Counted from the first letter of the stretch, positions 44,109 to 53,636 are shown. The stretch is DNA of 64,000 nt from Oscillospiraceae bacterium (GCA_902764825.1 CACWXL010000007.1:1-64000); one strand, 5' to 3'. Notes: generated by a model not told the origin, from the letters alone. Made by a program: numbers and translations.

Positions 44109-45884
44109 TCACTCGTCAGATTCTTCCTGGAAGGCAAAACCTGATATTATCTCGTTCTGGATCATCTCGACCTTCTCCTTAACGGCTTCATAGTCGATGT
44201 CTCCCTTGGTATCTCTCGGGAAATTCGCAAAGAACGTTATCTCTGAAGGCCTCATCGATTCGTGGAGCGTCAGTTCGCATTCCGACTTTATGCGGTCCCT
44301 CAGATCCTCCATCATGGCATTATCGAAGAAATATTCCTCATTCGGCACGACAGCCGTAACAAGTGCGGTGCCCTCAGGCTTCTCAATAACTACGGTACAT
44401 GCCTCGACAACGCCTTCCGTCATCTGGACAGCCTCATCCACCTTGCCGGGATAAACGGGATAGCTGTTGATCCTTGCCTCACGCCTTGCGTTTGCAACGA
44501 TGTAGAACATCTTATTTCCGTCCTGCTTTCCGATATTTCCCGTGAAATACCATATCCTTCCGTCCGGAAGCTTCCTGTATTTTCCTGTGCCGGCCCGGCT
44601 GTCATCCGGACCTGTATATCTATTGACCGGTGAATATACGATGATCTCTCCTTCGGCACCTTCAGGTACGTCAAGGCCGGTAGAAGCGTCGGCCACCCGC
44701 ATGAGGACACCGGGCAGAGGGAATCCCAGGAGTCTGTCACTTTGCAGATCTGACGGACCGTATGCATATGTCAGAAGCTCATCGCAGCCCGTGACCGAAC
44801 ATACCGAGAGCTTCTTTCCCGAAGACTGGGCGATCTCAAATAGCATCGCTTTCTGGCTGCTCGTGAGAAGCCCTCCTCCCACGATTATCCTGTCGACGCT
44901 CTTCAAGATATCGGAACGTCCTCCGACCTTATTGATCGATGCAATTGAACTGCTGTAACCGATAAGCACGTCAGGTTTATAACGTCTTATGGCAAAGAAG
45001 ATCTTGTCCGGATCGTACCATGTGAAGGTCAGGACAGTCTGTCCGCACGACAGGATATTATGTATCCCTACGGTAAATCCGAAGACAAAGCAGCTCTCGT
45101 TAAGACACAGCATCCTCGCGGGCTTGCCGGTCAGGTCTTCATTTGCCTTTAAGACCATTTCCGTAAGATTTGCCGATATGTTCATGTTCCTTGCAGTTAA
45201 TTCGGTTGCACGGCATTCCGCAAGAACGCTCGGGAACAGATACAGGACAGTTCTGTTATTGTCTCTGTCGTGTTTGAGATTCTCCGGATCGGACATGTTA
45301 TCCGCAAGAGCAACAGCGTCCTTCCAATATACGAGCTTTATGCCTTCCGGAACATTCCTGGGCTTCGGCGTGTCATAGCTTCCCAAAGGATAAAAGCGGA
45401 CAGTAAACTTATAGATACTGCTCGTCATCTCCGAGTATTTGGCGATGACCACCGTCTTGATGCCTGTCTCCTTCAGGATATTTGAATAGTTGAGATACTG
45501 GTTGCAGCTCATAACGCAGTACTTCGCTCCGACGCAGTTTGCATATCCGGCGAAATATTCCGTCGAAAGATTCGGAACGCAGAGCGCCGCAGAAGCACCG
45601 ATCTTATCAAGCGCATAAACACTGATGATATTCAGGGTGTTGTTGCCCATGGCGAACATTACGACGTCGCCCTTTCCGACGCCCAGGTTCTTCCATGCGG
45701 AGGCTGCCTCGTCGATCTTCTCGAGCAGTGAAGAATAAGTGATCTTAGTCGCACCGTATTCGATCGCTGTCCGGTCAGGATATCTGGTACATGACCTCTT
45801 TATTCGCATGTAAAGTGTCTCATCCGTTTCCGTAACCGGATTTGCATAATTCTCAGGATAAAAGACACTCCATTGGCTTTCCAA
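44109..45884 (-). CDS. Degenerate adenylate-forming (ANL) protein
   Basis: The 591-residue protein has the ANL acyl-CoA ligase layout (DETLYMRIKRSC, ALDKIGASAALCVPNLS, YAYGP and a C-terminal subdomain). Key motifs are altered: the P-loop region is LFPSVLAECRATE (about 217-229) rather than Gly/Ser/Thr-rich TSGTTG, TGD is TGN (450), and the C-terminal catalytic Lys of GKID is GDID (562). Adenylation activity is thus unlikely. Length is normal, and no frame break is seen, so this is a maintained protein rather than a pseudogene. Confidence 0.7.
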   Translation of the reverse strand: MESQWSVFYPENYANPVTETDETLYMRIKRSCTRYPDRTAIEYGATKITYSSLLEKIDEAASAWKNLGVGKGDVVMFAMGNNTLNIISVYALDKIGASAALCVPNLSTEYFAGYANCVGAKYCVMSCNQYLNYSNILKETGIKTVVIAKYSEMTSSIYKFTVRFYPLGSYDTPKPRNVPEGIKLVYWKDAVALADNMSDPENLKHDRDNNRTVLYLFPSVLAECRATELTARNMNISANLTEMVLKANEDLTGKPARMLCLNESCFVFGFTVGIHNILSCGQTVLTFTWYDPDKIFFAIRRYKPDVLIGYSSSIASINKVGGRSDILKSVDRIIVGGGLLTSSQKAMLFEIAQSSGKKLSVCSVTGCDELLTYAYGPSDLQSDRLLGFPLPGVLMRVADASTGLDVPEGAEGEIIVYSPVNRYTGPDDSRAGTGKYRKLPDGRIWYFTGNIGKQDGNKMFYIVANARREARINSYPVYPGKVDEAVQMTEGVVEACTVVIEKPEGTALVTAVVPNEEYFFDNAMMEDLRDRIKSECELTLHESMRPSEITFFANFPRDTKGDIDYEAVKEKVEMIQNEIISGFAFQEESDE

Positions 45885-46092
45885 TTCTGTTCTCCGTTTT
45901 TTCGAATCAGCTTTGCGTAAATAAACACCCGAATGCGTTTATTATACACTGTCACGCGCACATGAATACTGTTTATACGCAAGGCAAGATATCAGGCAAT
46001 CATTTGTGCATGTGTACGAAAACTTTTTCAATCTTACTGTTGTCTGCCGGTGTTAAAATGTTCAAAGATTTTAAGATTCAGAGGTACAGGCC

Positions 46093-47274
46093 ATGGATAT
46101 CAAGCTCAACACACATTTCCTCGACGTAAAAGAAACATACCTTTTCTCTGACATCGCCAAGCGCGTCAGAAAGTTCCAGGAAGACAACCCCGGCCGCGAG
46201 ATCATCAGAATGGGAATAGGCGACGTAACGCTTCCCCTTCCCGAGTCGGTTACTTCCGCAATGGAAGCTGCAGTAAGGGAAATGGCAGACAAGGATACAT
46301 TCCATGGCTATCCGCCGGAATACGGCTACGATTTCTTAAGGAACGCCATCTCAGATCACTACAAGGATCTCGGCGTAACGGTTGCACCTGAGACCGTTTA
46401 TGTTTCCGACGGCGCGAAAAGCGATCTCGGCAACCTCCCGGATGTCCTCGGAAACAACCCGGTCATCATCCCCGATCCCGTTTATCCCGTTTATGTCGAT
46501 TCAAATCTCATGAACGGCAGAAAGGTATCATTCGTCGAAGGCAGCAAGGATAATGACTTCCTTCCGCTTCCCCCTTCTGACACCGATATCGAGCCTTCCG
46601 TAATCTACATCTGCTCACCTAACAATCCGACAGGCGCCGTATACAGCCGCGAAGGCCTCACAGCATGGGTTGAATTCGCACTGAAGACAGGCTCCCTCAT
46701 CATTTTCGATGCGGCATACGAAGCATTCATATCAGAAGACAAGCCCCACACGATCTACGAGATCCCCGGAGCTGACCTCTGCGCCGTGGAAGTATCCTCT
46801 TTCTCTAAGTTTGCAGGCTTCACAGGCGTAAGATGCGGCTGGACGATAGTTCCCGACTCGCTCGAATCCGACGGCATAAAGCTCTCCAAGTTCTGGGCAA
46901 GACGCCAGGCAACGAAGTTCAACGGCGTATCTTATGTAACACAGAGAGGTGCTGCAGCTTCACTCTCCGGCAAGGGTTTGGAAGACTGCAAGGCAAACAT
47001 CGCTTACTACAAGCGCAACGCAGCTGCACTTGCTGAGGTATTTACCGGGAAGGGCATCTACTTCACAGGCGGCGTAAACTCGCCTTATATCTGGCTCAAG
47101 TGTCCTGATAACATGGGCGGCTGGGAATTCTTCGACATGATCCTTAACCGCTTCGGCATCGTCGGCACGCCGGGCGAAGGATTCGGTGAGAACGGAGCAG
47201 GCTACTTCCGCCTTACGGCTTTCGGCTCTTACGAGAACACATTGAAGGCCTGCGAATTCTTCAAGACACTGTAA
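46093..47274 (+). CDS. dapL: LL-diaminopimelate aminotransferase
   Basis: The 393-residue PLP enzyme converts tetrahydrodipicolinate to LL-diaminopimelate in one step, bypassing the succinylase/acetylase steps. SPNNPTG (about 175-181), DAAYEAF and the Schiff-base lysine Lys239 in SSFSKFAGFTGVRCGW are present. It begins with NTHFLDVKETYLF as typical. The product would feed DapF, here fused to CarB. It is monocistronic with a terminator after it. Confidence 0.93.
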   Translation: MDIKLNTHFLDVKETYLFSDIAKRVRKFQEDNPGREIIRMGIGDVTLPLPESVTSAMEAAVREMADKDTFHGYPPEYGYDFLRNAISDHYKDLGVTVAPETVYVSDGAKSDLGNLPDVLGNNPVIIPDPVYPVYVDSNLMNGRKVSFVEGSKDNDFLPLPPSDTDIEPSVIYICSPNNPTGAVYSREGLTAWVEFALKTGSLIIFDAAYEAFISEDKPHTIYEIPGADLCAVEVSSFSKFAGFTGVRCGWTIVPDSLESDGIKLSKFWARRQATKFNGVSYVTQRGAAASLSGKGLEDCKANIAYYKRNAAALAEVFTGKGIYFTGGVNSPYIWLKCPDNMGGWEFFDMILNRFGIVGTPGEGFGENGAGYFRLTAFGSYENTLKACEFFKTL

Positions 47275-47300
47275 GCTCCGCGCATAATACAAGCTCATTA

Positions 47301-47329
47301 AGACTGCTGCACTGCGGCAGTCTTTTTTT
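47301..47329 (+). terminator. Terminator of dapL
   Basis: AGACTGC pairs with GCAGTCT, with further GCA/TGC pairing in the loop, then TTTTTTT. Confidence 0.85.
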
Positions 47330-47393
47330 GTCCCATTAATAGAAGCGCACCTTTGTTATAATGCAAGTAAATAAGATATGGACGGATAAGATT

Positions 47394-48812
47394 ATGGCTA
47401 AGAAGACTACTTTTTTCTGCAAGGAATGCGGTTATGAGACATCCGGCTGGATGGGCAAGTGCCCTGCCTGCGGCATGTTCAACACCTTCGTCGAAGCTCC
47501 TTCCGAGAAGGCTCCGGCCAAGGCTAAGACAGACTCTCCTGCGTTTACCGCCAACCAGTATTCATGGACGGATTCCGCTGTTACCGTAAGGCTGAGCGAA
47601 GCCGGCAAAGAGAATTACAAGAGACATTCGACAGGGATACCCAGCCTTGATGTTCTCTTCGGAGGCGGGATCACCGAAGGCTCCGTGACGCTTGTCGCAG
47701 GCGAGCCCGGCATCGGCAAGTCCACTATCCTAATGCAGCTTGCGGATTCCTATAAGGCTGACGGCGAAGTCCTCTATATCTCAGGCGAGGAATCCCCTGC
47801 ACAGATCGGAATGAGAGCTTCAAGACTCAAGATCAAGCGCGACATCCTTGTATGCGGCGAGACGAGATTTGAGGCTATCGCAGAACAGCTTAAGACACAT
47901 AAGCCCTGCCTTGCGATAATCGATTCCATCCAGACGCTCTACTCCGAACAGGTTGCGGGAACTCCGGGCGGCGTAGCACAGATAAGGGAAGTTGCCGCAG
48001 GACTCATCCGTATCGCGAAGACGAATAACATTACGATAATAATGGTTGGCCACATCGCCAAGGACGGATCCATTGCAGGTCCGAAGACGATCGAGCATAT
48101 GGTCGATACGGTACTGGGATTTGAGGGTGACGCTACAGGCGGATACCGCATTATCAGATCGGCGAAGAACAGATTCGGAAGATCCAATGAGATATGCTTT
48201 TTCGAGATGGGCGAACAGGGACTTATCCCGGTAGACAGTTCGAAGGCCCTGCTCGTTGCAGGAAGGCCGCTTAACAGCCCCGGATCGGTACTTACTTCCA
48301 CTCTCGAAGGCAACGATGCGCTGACTATCGAAGTTCAGGCGCTCTGCACCGAGAGCGTTTATCCCAATCCGCAGAGAATGACATCCGGTCCCGAGAGAGG
48401 CAGAGTCCTCATGCTCCTTGCAGTATGCGAGAAGCTGTTAAAGCTCGGCTTAACTTCAAAGGACTGCTTCGTAAATGTTATCGGAGGCCTTAAGGTATCT
48501 GACCCTGCAACGGATCTTGCCGTCTGCATGGCAACCGTATCCTCCGCAAGAGGTGTCAGCGTCAAGCCCAACACCCTGATACTAGGAGAGGTCGGACTGT
48601 CAGGCGAGATCAGACCTGTTTCCAGGATCCTTAAGAGATGCCTTGCTTCCGCAAGACTCGGCATAACTACGGTAGTCCTTCCGGGCAGCTCGAAGGACGC
48701 TCTTGAGAAGGAACTTGCCAACGCATCATCAGAAGTCTTCGCAGGCAATCCCGTGCCGGAATTCATATATGCGGATAACCTGAAGGAAGCAGCTGATATA
48801 CTGTTCTCATAA
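47394..48812 (+). CDS. radA: DNA repair protein RadA
   Basis: The 472-residue RecA-like helicase assists homologous recombination and branch processing. It has a C4 zinc ribbon (FCKECGYETSGWMGKCPACG, residues 8-27), Walker A GEPGIGKST (about 103-111), the KNRFG motif in SAKNRFGRSNEI and a C-terminal Lon-like domain (about 330-472). ATG 47394 is chosen because the zinc ribbon starts there; the upstream frame to 47361 adds residues with no support. ispD follows by 14 bases. Confidence 0.95.
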   Translation: MAKKTTFFCKECGYETSGWMGKCPACGMFNTFVEAPSEKAPAKAKTDSPAFTANQYSWTDSAVTVRLSEAGKENYKRHSTGIPSLDVLFGGGITEGSVTLVAGEPGIGKSTILMQLADSYKADGEVLYISGEESPAQIGMRASRLKIKRDILVCGETRFEAIAEQLKTHKPCLAIIDSIQTLYSEQVAGTPGGVAQIREVAAGLIRIAKTNNITIIMVGHIAKDGSIAGPKTIEHMVDTVLGFEGDATGGYRIIRSAKNRFGRSNEICFFEMGEQGLIPVDSSKALLVAGRPLNSPGSVLTSTLEGNDALTIEVQALCTESVYPNPQRMTSGPERGRVLMLLAVCEKLLKLGLTSKDCFVNVIGGLKVSDPATDLAVCMATVSSARGVSVKPNTLILGEVGLSGEIRPVSRILKRCLASARLGITTVVLPGSSKDALEKELANASSEVFAGNPVPEFIYADNLKEAADILFS

Positions 48813-48826
48813 CAGGAGGTGATCTT

Positions 48827-49576
48827 ATGAACCGCAAATGTTATTTTCTGATACCGGCCGCAGGAAGCGGCACGCGTATGGGCTCAGGACAGCCCAAGCT
48901 CATGAGGAATGTCGAAGGACGCCCGGTGATCTTAAGGACTCTGGGTGCGGTCGCTGACGTCGCGAGATGCAATTATGCAGACATGGATTATAAGATCGTC
49001 CTCGTTACGACAAATGACCTCCTCGGCATCCTGCAGGCAATGTGCGCAGAGTATTTCCCTGACCTCAATATCGTTTTCACTCTTGGCGGAAATACGAGAA
49101 CGGAATCAGTATCCAAGGGACTTAACATGATCAATGATGCAGACGACGATGACCTTGTTCTTGTCCACGACGGTGCGCGCTGCCTCGTTACTTCTGAAGA
49201 GATCACGGCATGCATCGACGGGCTTAAGGACCATCAGGTATGCGCATCCGCGGTTCCCGTCAAGAATACATTGAAGGAAGTCGATATATTGCCTTCAGGC
49301 GAAGTAAAGGTTATAAGCACGCCTGACAGATCGAAGTTCTATGAGATACTTACTCCCCAGGGATTTAAGTTCAAGGACATTGAGACATGCTACATGAAGG
49401 CGACTGATGACGGCATCTCTGCGACAGATGACACAGCGCTTGCTACCATCTACGGCCTTGAAGTTTATCTTACAAAGGGACTTTATTCGAACCTGAAGAT
49501 CACGACTCCTGAAGACATCGCGATAGCATCGGAGATCGTAAGATCCAGAGGCGAGAGCGAACCGTTCCACGATTAA
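48827..49576 (+). CDS. ispD: 2-C-methyl-D-erythritol 4-phosphate cytidylyltransferase
   Basis: The 249-residue MEP-pathway enzyme transfers CMP to methylerythritol phosphate. IPAAGSGTRMGSGQPKLM near the N-terminus binds CTP, and VLVHDGARCLVTSE, STPDRSKFYEILTPQGFK are typical. An AGGAGGTGATC ribosome site precedes the ATG. It is linked to radA and converges on ispF, the next pathway gene but one. Confidence 0.94.
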   Translation: MNRKCYFLIPAAGSGTRMGSGQPKLMRNVEGRPVILRTLGAVADVARCNYADMDYKIVLVTTNDLLGILQAMCAEYFPDLNIVFTLGGNTRTESVSKGLNMINDADDDDLVLVHDGARCLVTSEEITACIDGLKDHQVCASAVPVKNTLKEVDILPSGEVKVISTPDRSKFYEILTPQGFKFKDIETCYMKATDDGISATDDTALATIYGLEVYLTKGLYSNLKITTPEDIAIASEIVRSRGESEPFHD

Positions 49577-49580
49577 AACA

Positions 49581-49607
49581 AAAAGCCCGCTTGTGAAGCG
49601 GGCTTTT
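49581..49607. terminator. Bidirectional terminator between ispD and ispF
   Basis: AAAAGCCCGCTT pairs perfectly with AAGCGGGCTTTT around GTG, with T runs on both sides. Confidence 0.85.
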
Positions 49608-49610
49608 GAT

Positions 49611-50105
49611 TCAGATCTCTTTTGTAAATGTCAGGATGCAGAACACCTGTATTCCTTCGCCTTTTCCGAATCCCGTAAGGCCTTCTCCGGTCGTAGCCGT
49701 AATGCCGACTGAAGATGCGGGGATCCCCAGTATCTTTCCTACCGATTCCTTCATTCCGGGAATGTGGGGCATGAGCTTGGGGCGCAGGCACTCGATGGTG
49801 ACAGAGCAGTGAATGATCTTACCGCCGGTAAGATACTCGAGAGCTTTCTCAAGATAAACCGAGCTGTCCTTTATGCCCTTCTCGAGGCAGATCTTGTCTG
49901 CTTCGCCGCCAAGGATATTAACGCCGGTAAAGCCGGATATGGCATTCGTTATCGCATGATAAACGACGTCACCGTCGCTGTTGGCTTCGATGGGTCTGTC
50001 GAACGGGATGTCGATCCCACCAAGCCTGATCAGGGTATCACCGCAAGGCTCACCGAATCTGTGGCTGTCCTGACCGATCGTACTGATAGAAACAATATTT
50101 CCCAT
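49611..50105 (-). CDS. ispF: 2-C-methyl-D-erythritol 2,4-cyclodiphosphate synthase
   Basis: The 164-residue enzyme cyclises CDP-methylerythritol phosphate in the MEP pathway. GQDSHRFGEPC at residues about 9-19 and the active-site segment DGDVVYHAITNAISG are present. The trimer-type fold and length are normal. It is last in an operon from Mrp and the thioredoxin-like lipoprotein and converges on ispD. Confidence 0.94.
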   Translation of the reverse strand: MGNIVSISTIGQDSHRFGEPCGDTLIRLGGIDIPFDRPIEANSDGDVVYHAITNAISGFTGVNILGGEADKICLEKGIKDSSVYLEKALEYLTGGKIIHCSVTIECLRPKLMPHIPGMKESVGKILGIPASSVGITATTGEGLTGFGKGEGIQVFCILTFTKEI

Positions 50106-50117
50106 AAGAATCCACCT

Positions 50118-50642
50118 TTATGTTATGCCGTTTTCCTGAAGCCATGATAACACATCGTTAATTGTCCAATACTCACGCGCGGCTCCGCCGAAGACTTTGT
50201 CAGACAGGCCTTTTCTTATAAGGACAAATTCAGGAACAGCTTCGATCTCATATTTGCCCATGAGATCCTTATACTCCATAGCATCGAGCATCAGGACACA
50301 GAGCTTGCCGTTGTAGCTTGCAGCAATGTCTTCCACTGCTGCGGTGACCTGCGCGCTCCTGTTATCCATGGAACTGTAGAAATAGATGAGGATCGTGAGA
50401 CCGGAAGCCTTGAGCCCTTCAAAGTCCGTGACCTTGCGGTACTGGATCCCGTAGAGAGGACTGCCGTCTTCATCTGTCTCGTCTTCTATCCTTTCATAGA
50501 CCATGCATATTGCAGGGTCGCTGTATGAATAGTCGCCCAGATATTCCATGAGCGGATCTGTCTCCTTGGGCTTGGAGCAGCCGCAAAGGAAAACCGTCAG
50601 GACCGCTGCTGCGGCAAGTAACGTCAGATATTTGGTCTTCAC
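50118..50642 (-). CDS. Thioredoxin-like lipoprotein lacking the CxxC pair
   Basis: The 174-residue protein has a lipoprotein signal ending FLCGC (Cys22). The thioredoxin-like core is TILIYFYSSMDNRSAQVT, where a CxxC would normally follow FYS, and then VLMLDAMEYKDLMGKYEIEAVPEFVLI with the cis-Pro position. No active-site cysteines are seen, so disulfide exchange is unlikely; a chaperone or binding role is possible. It overlaps the Mrp stop by four bases. Confidence 0.68.
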   Translation of the reverse strand: MKTKYLTLLAAAAVLTVFLCGCSKPKETDPLMEYLGDYSYSDPAICMVYERIEDETDEDGSPLYGIQYRKVTDFEGLKASGLTILIYFYSSMDNRSAQVTAAVEDIAASYNGKLCVLMLDAMEYKDLMGKYEIEAVPEFVLIRKGLSDKVFGGAAREYWTINDVLSWLQENGIT

Positions 50643-51487
50643 TTCTCGATGAGTTCTGCGATCATGTCGACAGTGCCGGAAAGAAGATCCGGACTGACCT
50701 TTTCCGCGTTGCCGGAGTCAACGAGCTTGGTAACTTCAGGATCCAACGGAAGCTTGTCTGTTACCTTTGAGCCGATCTCTGCAGCGGACTTCTCGATCGT
50801 GGAGCCGTCACCGTAAAGCCTGATCTCGTCACCGCAGTGAGGGCACTTGATGTAGCTCATATTTTCGACCATGCCAAGAACAGGGACCTTCATCATGGAT
50901 GCCATGTTCCTGGCCTTGTTGACGATCATGGAAACCAGATCCTGGCTTGTTGCGACGAGGATGATGCCGTCGACAGGCATGGACTGGAATACGGTGAGCG
51001 GAACATCTCCGGTTCCCGGAGGCATGTCGATGAGAAGAACATCGAGGGTCTCCCAATTTGTCTGGCCCCAGAACTGCTTCAGGAGCGAAGAAAGGACAGG
51101 GCCTCTCCAGATGACCGGAGCTTCCTTGTTCTCGAGCACGAGGTTGACGCTGACAGCCTTGATTCCCGTCTTTGTCTCTGCGGGAACGATGAGCTGGTCG
51201 TCAGTACCTCTGAGATTTTCCGTAAGACCAAAAGACTGAGGGATCGAAGGACCCGTGATGTCGGCGTCCATGATGCCTACTCTATAGCCTTTTCTCGCGA
51301 GCTGTACTGCGAGAACTGATGTAACGAATGACTTGCCTACGCCGCCCTTGCCGCTTGCAACACCGATAACGGTCTTGATCGATGAGCCCTTCGCAAGAGG
51401 ATCTTTTTGGATCCCGTTAGCTGACGGACATGAATCCTGCGATGTGCAGCCGTTCTTTGACGGACAAGTATCACATGCTGATGACAT
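50639..51487 (-). CDS. Mrp/NBP35-type iron-sulfur cluster carrier ATPase
   Basis: The 282-residue P-loop ATPase has GKGGVGKS at about residues 46-53, the deviant Walker A of Mrp proteins, then DADITGPSIP and DMPPGTGD. The N-terminal CDTCPSKNGCTSQDSCPS and the C-terminal CPHC suggest Fe-S binding. It would assemble or transfer Fe-S clusters. Length is normal. It leads the operon with the thioredoxin-like lipoprotein and ispF, an Fe-S-independent enzyme. Confidence 0.9.
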   Translation of the reverse strand: MSSACDTCPSKNGCTSQDSCPSANGIQKDPLAKGSSIKTVIGVASGKGGVGKSFVTSVLAVQLARKGYRVGIMDADITGPSIPQSFGLTENLRGTDDQLIVPAETKTGIKAVSVNLVLENKEAPVIWRGPVLSSLLKQFWGQTNWETLDVLLIDMPPGTGDVPLTVFQSMPVDGIILVATSQDLVSMIVNKARNMASMMKVPVLGMVENMSYIKCPHCGDEIRLYGDGSTIEKSAAEIGSKVTDKLPLDPEVTKLVDSGNAEKVSPDLLSGTVDMIAELIEK

Positions 51488-51530
51488 AATATGCCTCCTT
51501 ATATTTTGACGCGCCTATTATAGTTAACGC

Positions 51531-52502
51531 TTACTCTTTTTTCAAAGACTGTTCTTCTTCGTCGATCTCGAAGATCTCGTCGCTGCCGCTTTCCGTTCTC
51601 TTCTTGATGAATCTCATCACAGCGGCACCGGCATCACTTGATCTCACCATAACAACATTTACGAGACGTTTCTCGTTCTTTTTGAATGAACTTATGAGAG
51701 AACCCACGGTATTTGCAGCCTGCGCCTTGGCGAGCCTTAAGCTCTCCTTCTCTGCTTCGGTGAACTGGTTTGCAAAAGCCTTTTCCTCCGCCCTGTGCTG
51801 GGCAGCAAGTTCTCTTTCCTGGCGGCGGTTCTCATCTATCAGCTTTCTGTATTGTTCGTAGTGATTTCTTGTAGGTTCGCTTACGGTAACTATAGTGTCT
51901 ACGGCACCATAGATCTGTGAACCGATAAGGTCTGATACGACCTTTGTGCCGGATACGACCTTCTCCATCGCTTCGAACTTCTTCTTGAATCCGACGATCG
52001 TTATGATCGTGGTTACCAGGTCCGTAACCAGAACAACTGTGAAGAAGACGAGCACACCGATCCTCACCGGATAACTGATGAGGTTGATGAGATGCTTTAC
52101 GAGCGGGTGAAGGACATAGATGCCGAGCGAAGCTGCAATGCCCCAGTAGATATAGAATCTCAAGCAGATATAGCCTCTGAAGTTGAGCTTATACTCGGAA
52201 TAATCCCACCAGCGCATATGGAAGGCGTGATAGAGGATAACACCTGCAATGAGCTCCACGATCGTACATGCGGCGGCCATGCCGAAGAATATGATGAAGA
52301 AGTTATTGCTCAGCGGTTCGAAGATCCAGATCGCGGCATAAAAGCCGAGTCCGTATACGGGACAGAGCGGTCCTGCCAGAAAGCCCCTGTTGATGAACTT
52401 TCCTTCGGTGATCCCATAGTAGATGACTTCGACTACCCAGCCGACAAAACTGTAGATGAAGAACATCAGGTAGGATTCTATAAACGGATACGGTAAGCTC
52501 AT
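51531..52502 (-). CDS. CmpB-like putative membrane protein
   Basis: The 323-residue protein has about four to five TM segments in its N-terminal 190 residues, matching the CmpB family (called ABC transporter type IV, without proven transport): FFIYSFVGWVVEVIYYG, FINRGFLAGPLCPVYG. The C-terminal 130 residues are charged and helical, probably coiled coil. I use ATG 52502, overlapping the upstream stop by four bases (ATGA), not the upstream frame to 52556. Function is unknown. Confidence 0.75.
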   Translation of the reverse strand: MSLPYPFIESYLMFFIYSFVGWVVEVIYYGITEGKFINRGFLAGPLCPVYGLGFYAAIWIFEPLSNNFFIIFFGMAAACTIVELIAGVILYHAFHMRWWDYSEYKLNFRGYICLRFYIYWGIAASLGIYVLHPLVKHLINLISYPVRIGVLVFFTVVLVTDLVTTIITIVGFKKKFEAMEKVVSGTKVVSDLIGSQIYGAVDTIVTVSEPTRNHYEQYRKLIDENRRQERELAAQHRAEEKAFANQFTEAEKESLRLAKAQAANTVGSLISSFKKNEKRLVNVVMVRSSDAGAAVMRFIKKRTESGSDEIFEIDEEEQSLKKE

Positions 52503-53110
52503 TCTTTTCGCGACCTCATGACTCTGTATCCGCCGTCGATCGACAGCGTCTCGCAATTGCCGAAGAGCTCTTTCATCTTATCCATGGTTGAAGGTGCGCC
52601 CTGCTTGCGCTGCAGGACGACATAGAGATATCCGCCCGGATTAAGGACATCGTAAGCCTGCTCGTAGAAGCCGAACACAGTCTTCTTGCCTGCTCTTACC
52701 GGGGGATTTGTAGCGACGATGTCAAAGCGCTCGTCTCTTACGCCGAACAGGATGTCACTTGACATGAATCTGCAGTTTACGCCGTTGTTTATCGCGTTCT
52801 CTCTTGCGAGAGCGACCGCCCTTGAATTGATGTCGACACCTGTTACATCGAAGGCCATAAAGCAGGACTTGATAACGATCCCGACGATGCCTACGCCGCA
52901 TCCGAGGTCTACAAAGCGTTCCATCTTAGGACCTCTGGACTTGATGTCCTTAACGATGGTGTCGATCAAAAGATTTGTTCCGAAGTCGACTTCCTTCCTC
53001 GAGAAGACCGAAGAATCCGTGGAGAATTCAAAGTTGATCCCGTTCATTCTGTAGGGGATCACTTTGCGGTCTGAGGGAGTTGTCGGATTGGGGTCAAAAT
53101 ATTGTGTCAT
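52499..53110 (-). CDS. RsmC/YbxB-like class I methyltransferase
   Basis: The 203-residue SAM-dependent enzyme has motif I VDLGCGVGIVGIV and TNPPVRAGK as catalytic NPP motif, the combination of guanine-N2 rRNA methyltransferases of the RsmC type. Short length resembles B. subtilis YbxB. The rRNA target is not determined. It overlaps neighbours on both sides by four bases, so it is cotranslated within the queT-cmpB operon. Confidence 0.82.
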   Translation of the reverse strand: MTQYFDPNPTTPSDRKVIPYRMNGINFEFSTDSSVFSRKEVDFGTNLLIDTIVKDIKSRGPKMERFVDLGCGVGIVGIVIKSCFMAFDVTGVDINSRAVALARENAINNGVNCRFMSSDILFGVRDERFDIVATNPPVRAGKKTVFGFYEQAYDVLNPGGYLYVVLQRKQGAPSTMDKMKELFGNCETLSIDGGYRVMRSRKE

Positions 53111-53634
53111 GGTAATTTACTCTTTAATCCTGTCTTTTCGATCACTGCTACGAGGGGCAGTCCCAATACTACTAATACGGCAGCTTCTCCGCCTGCAACA
53201 GAGAGCATGGTGAGAACTACTTCCTGCCATGTTACGGTATCAAACAAAAGGAACGGGAGATATCCTCCGACGATAAGTCCGTTGCAGACAACCGGCGGGA
53301 TAATGCCGAGCCACTTGTTCTTCTTGCCGATGAGATAAGAGAGATAACCTGCAAGGAGCGTGGCTATCGTACCTCCGATGATATCGACAGGACCCAGATT
53401 GTCGGGATTTAAGAGGTTCGAGATAAGGCATCCCAAAGTAACACCGGGGATCATGCCCCATGAGAAGATCGGGAATACCGTCATGACCTCAGAGATCCTT
53501 GCCTGGATCGGTCCGTATGATATCGGTGCAAGGAAATACGTAAGCACCACATAGAGCGCTGCAACGATACCGTTGAAGACGATAAATCTTATGAGTTTTC
53601 TGTTCCTTGCCTGTTTTGATATAGTGTCCGTCAT
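53107..53634 (-). CDS. QueT family transporter component
   Basis: The 175-residue membrane protein has about five TM segments with the family pattern NGIVAALYVVLTYFLAPISYGPIQARISEV and PDNLGPVDIIGGTIATLLAG. QueT is the substrate-binding (S) component of ECF importers for queuosine precursors such as preQ1. It needs the general ECF module, not seen here. I start at ATG 53634, two bases after the upstream stop. A preQ1 riboswitch is not evident because the gene lies inside an operon. Confidence 0.85.
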   Translation of the reverse strand: MTDTISKQARNRKLIRFIVFNGIVAALYVVLTYFLAPISYGPIQARISEVMTVFPIFSWGMIPGVTLGCLISNLLNPDNLGPVDIIGGTIATLLAGYLSYLIGKKNKWLGIIPPVVCNGLIVGGYLPFLLFDTVTWQEVVLTMLSVAGGEAAVLVVLGLPLVAVIEKTGLKSKLP

Positions 53635-53636
53635 AA

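Noticed and set aside
44109..45884. Pseudogene call for the ANL gene
   Set aside because: The frame is full length without stops or frameshifts; altered motifs point to a diverged protein rather than decay.
53107..53634. preQ1 riboswitch for queT
   Set aside because: The gene overlaps upstream coding sequence in an operon, leaving no leader for a riboswitch.
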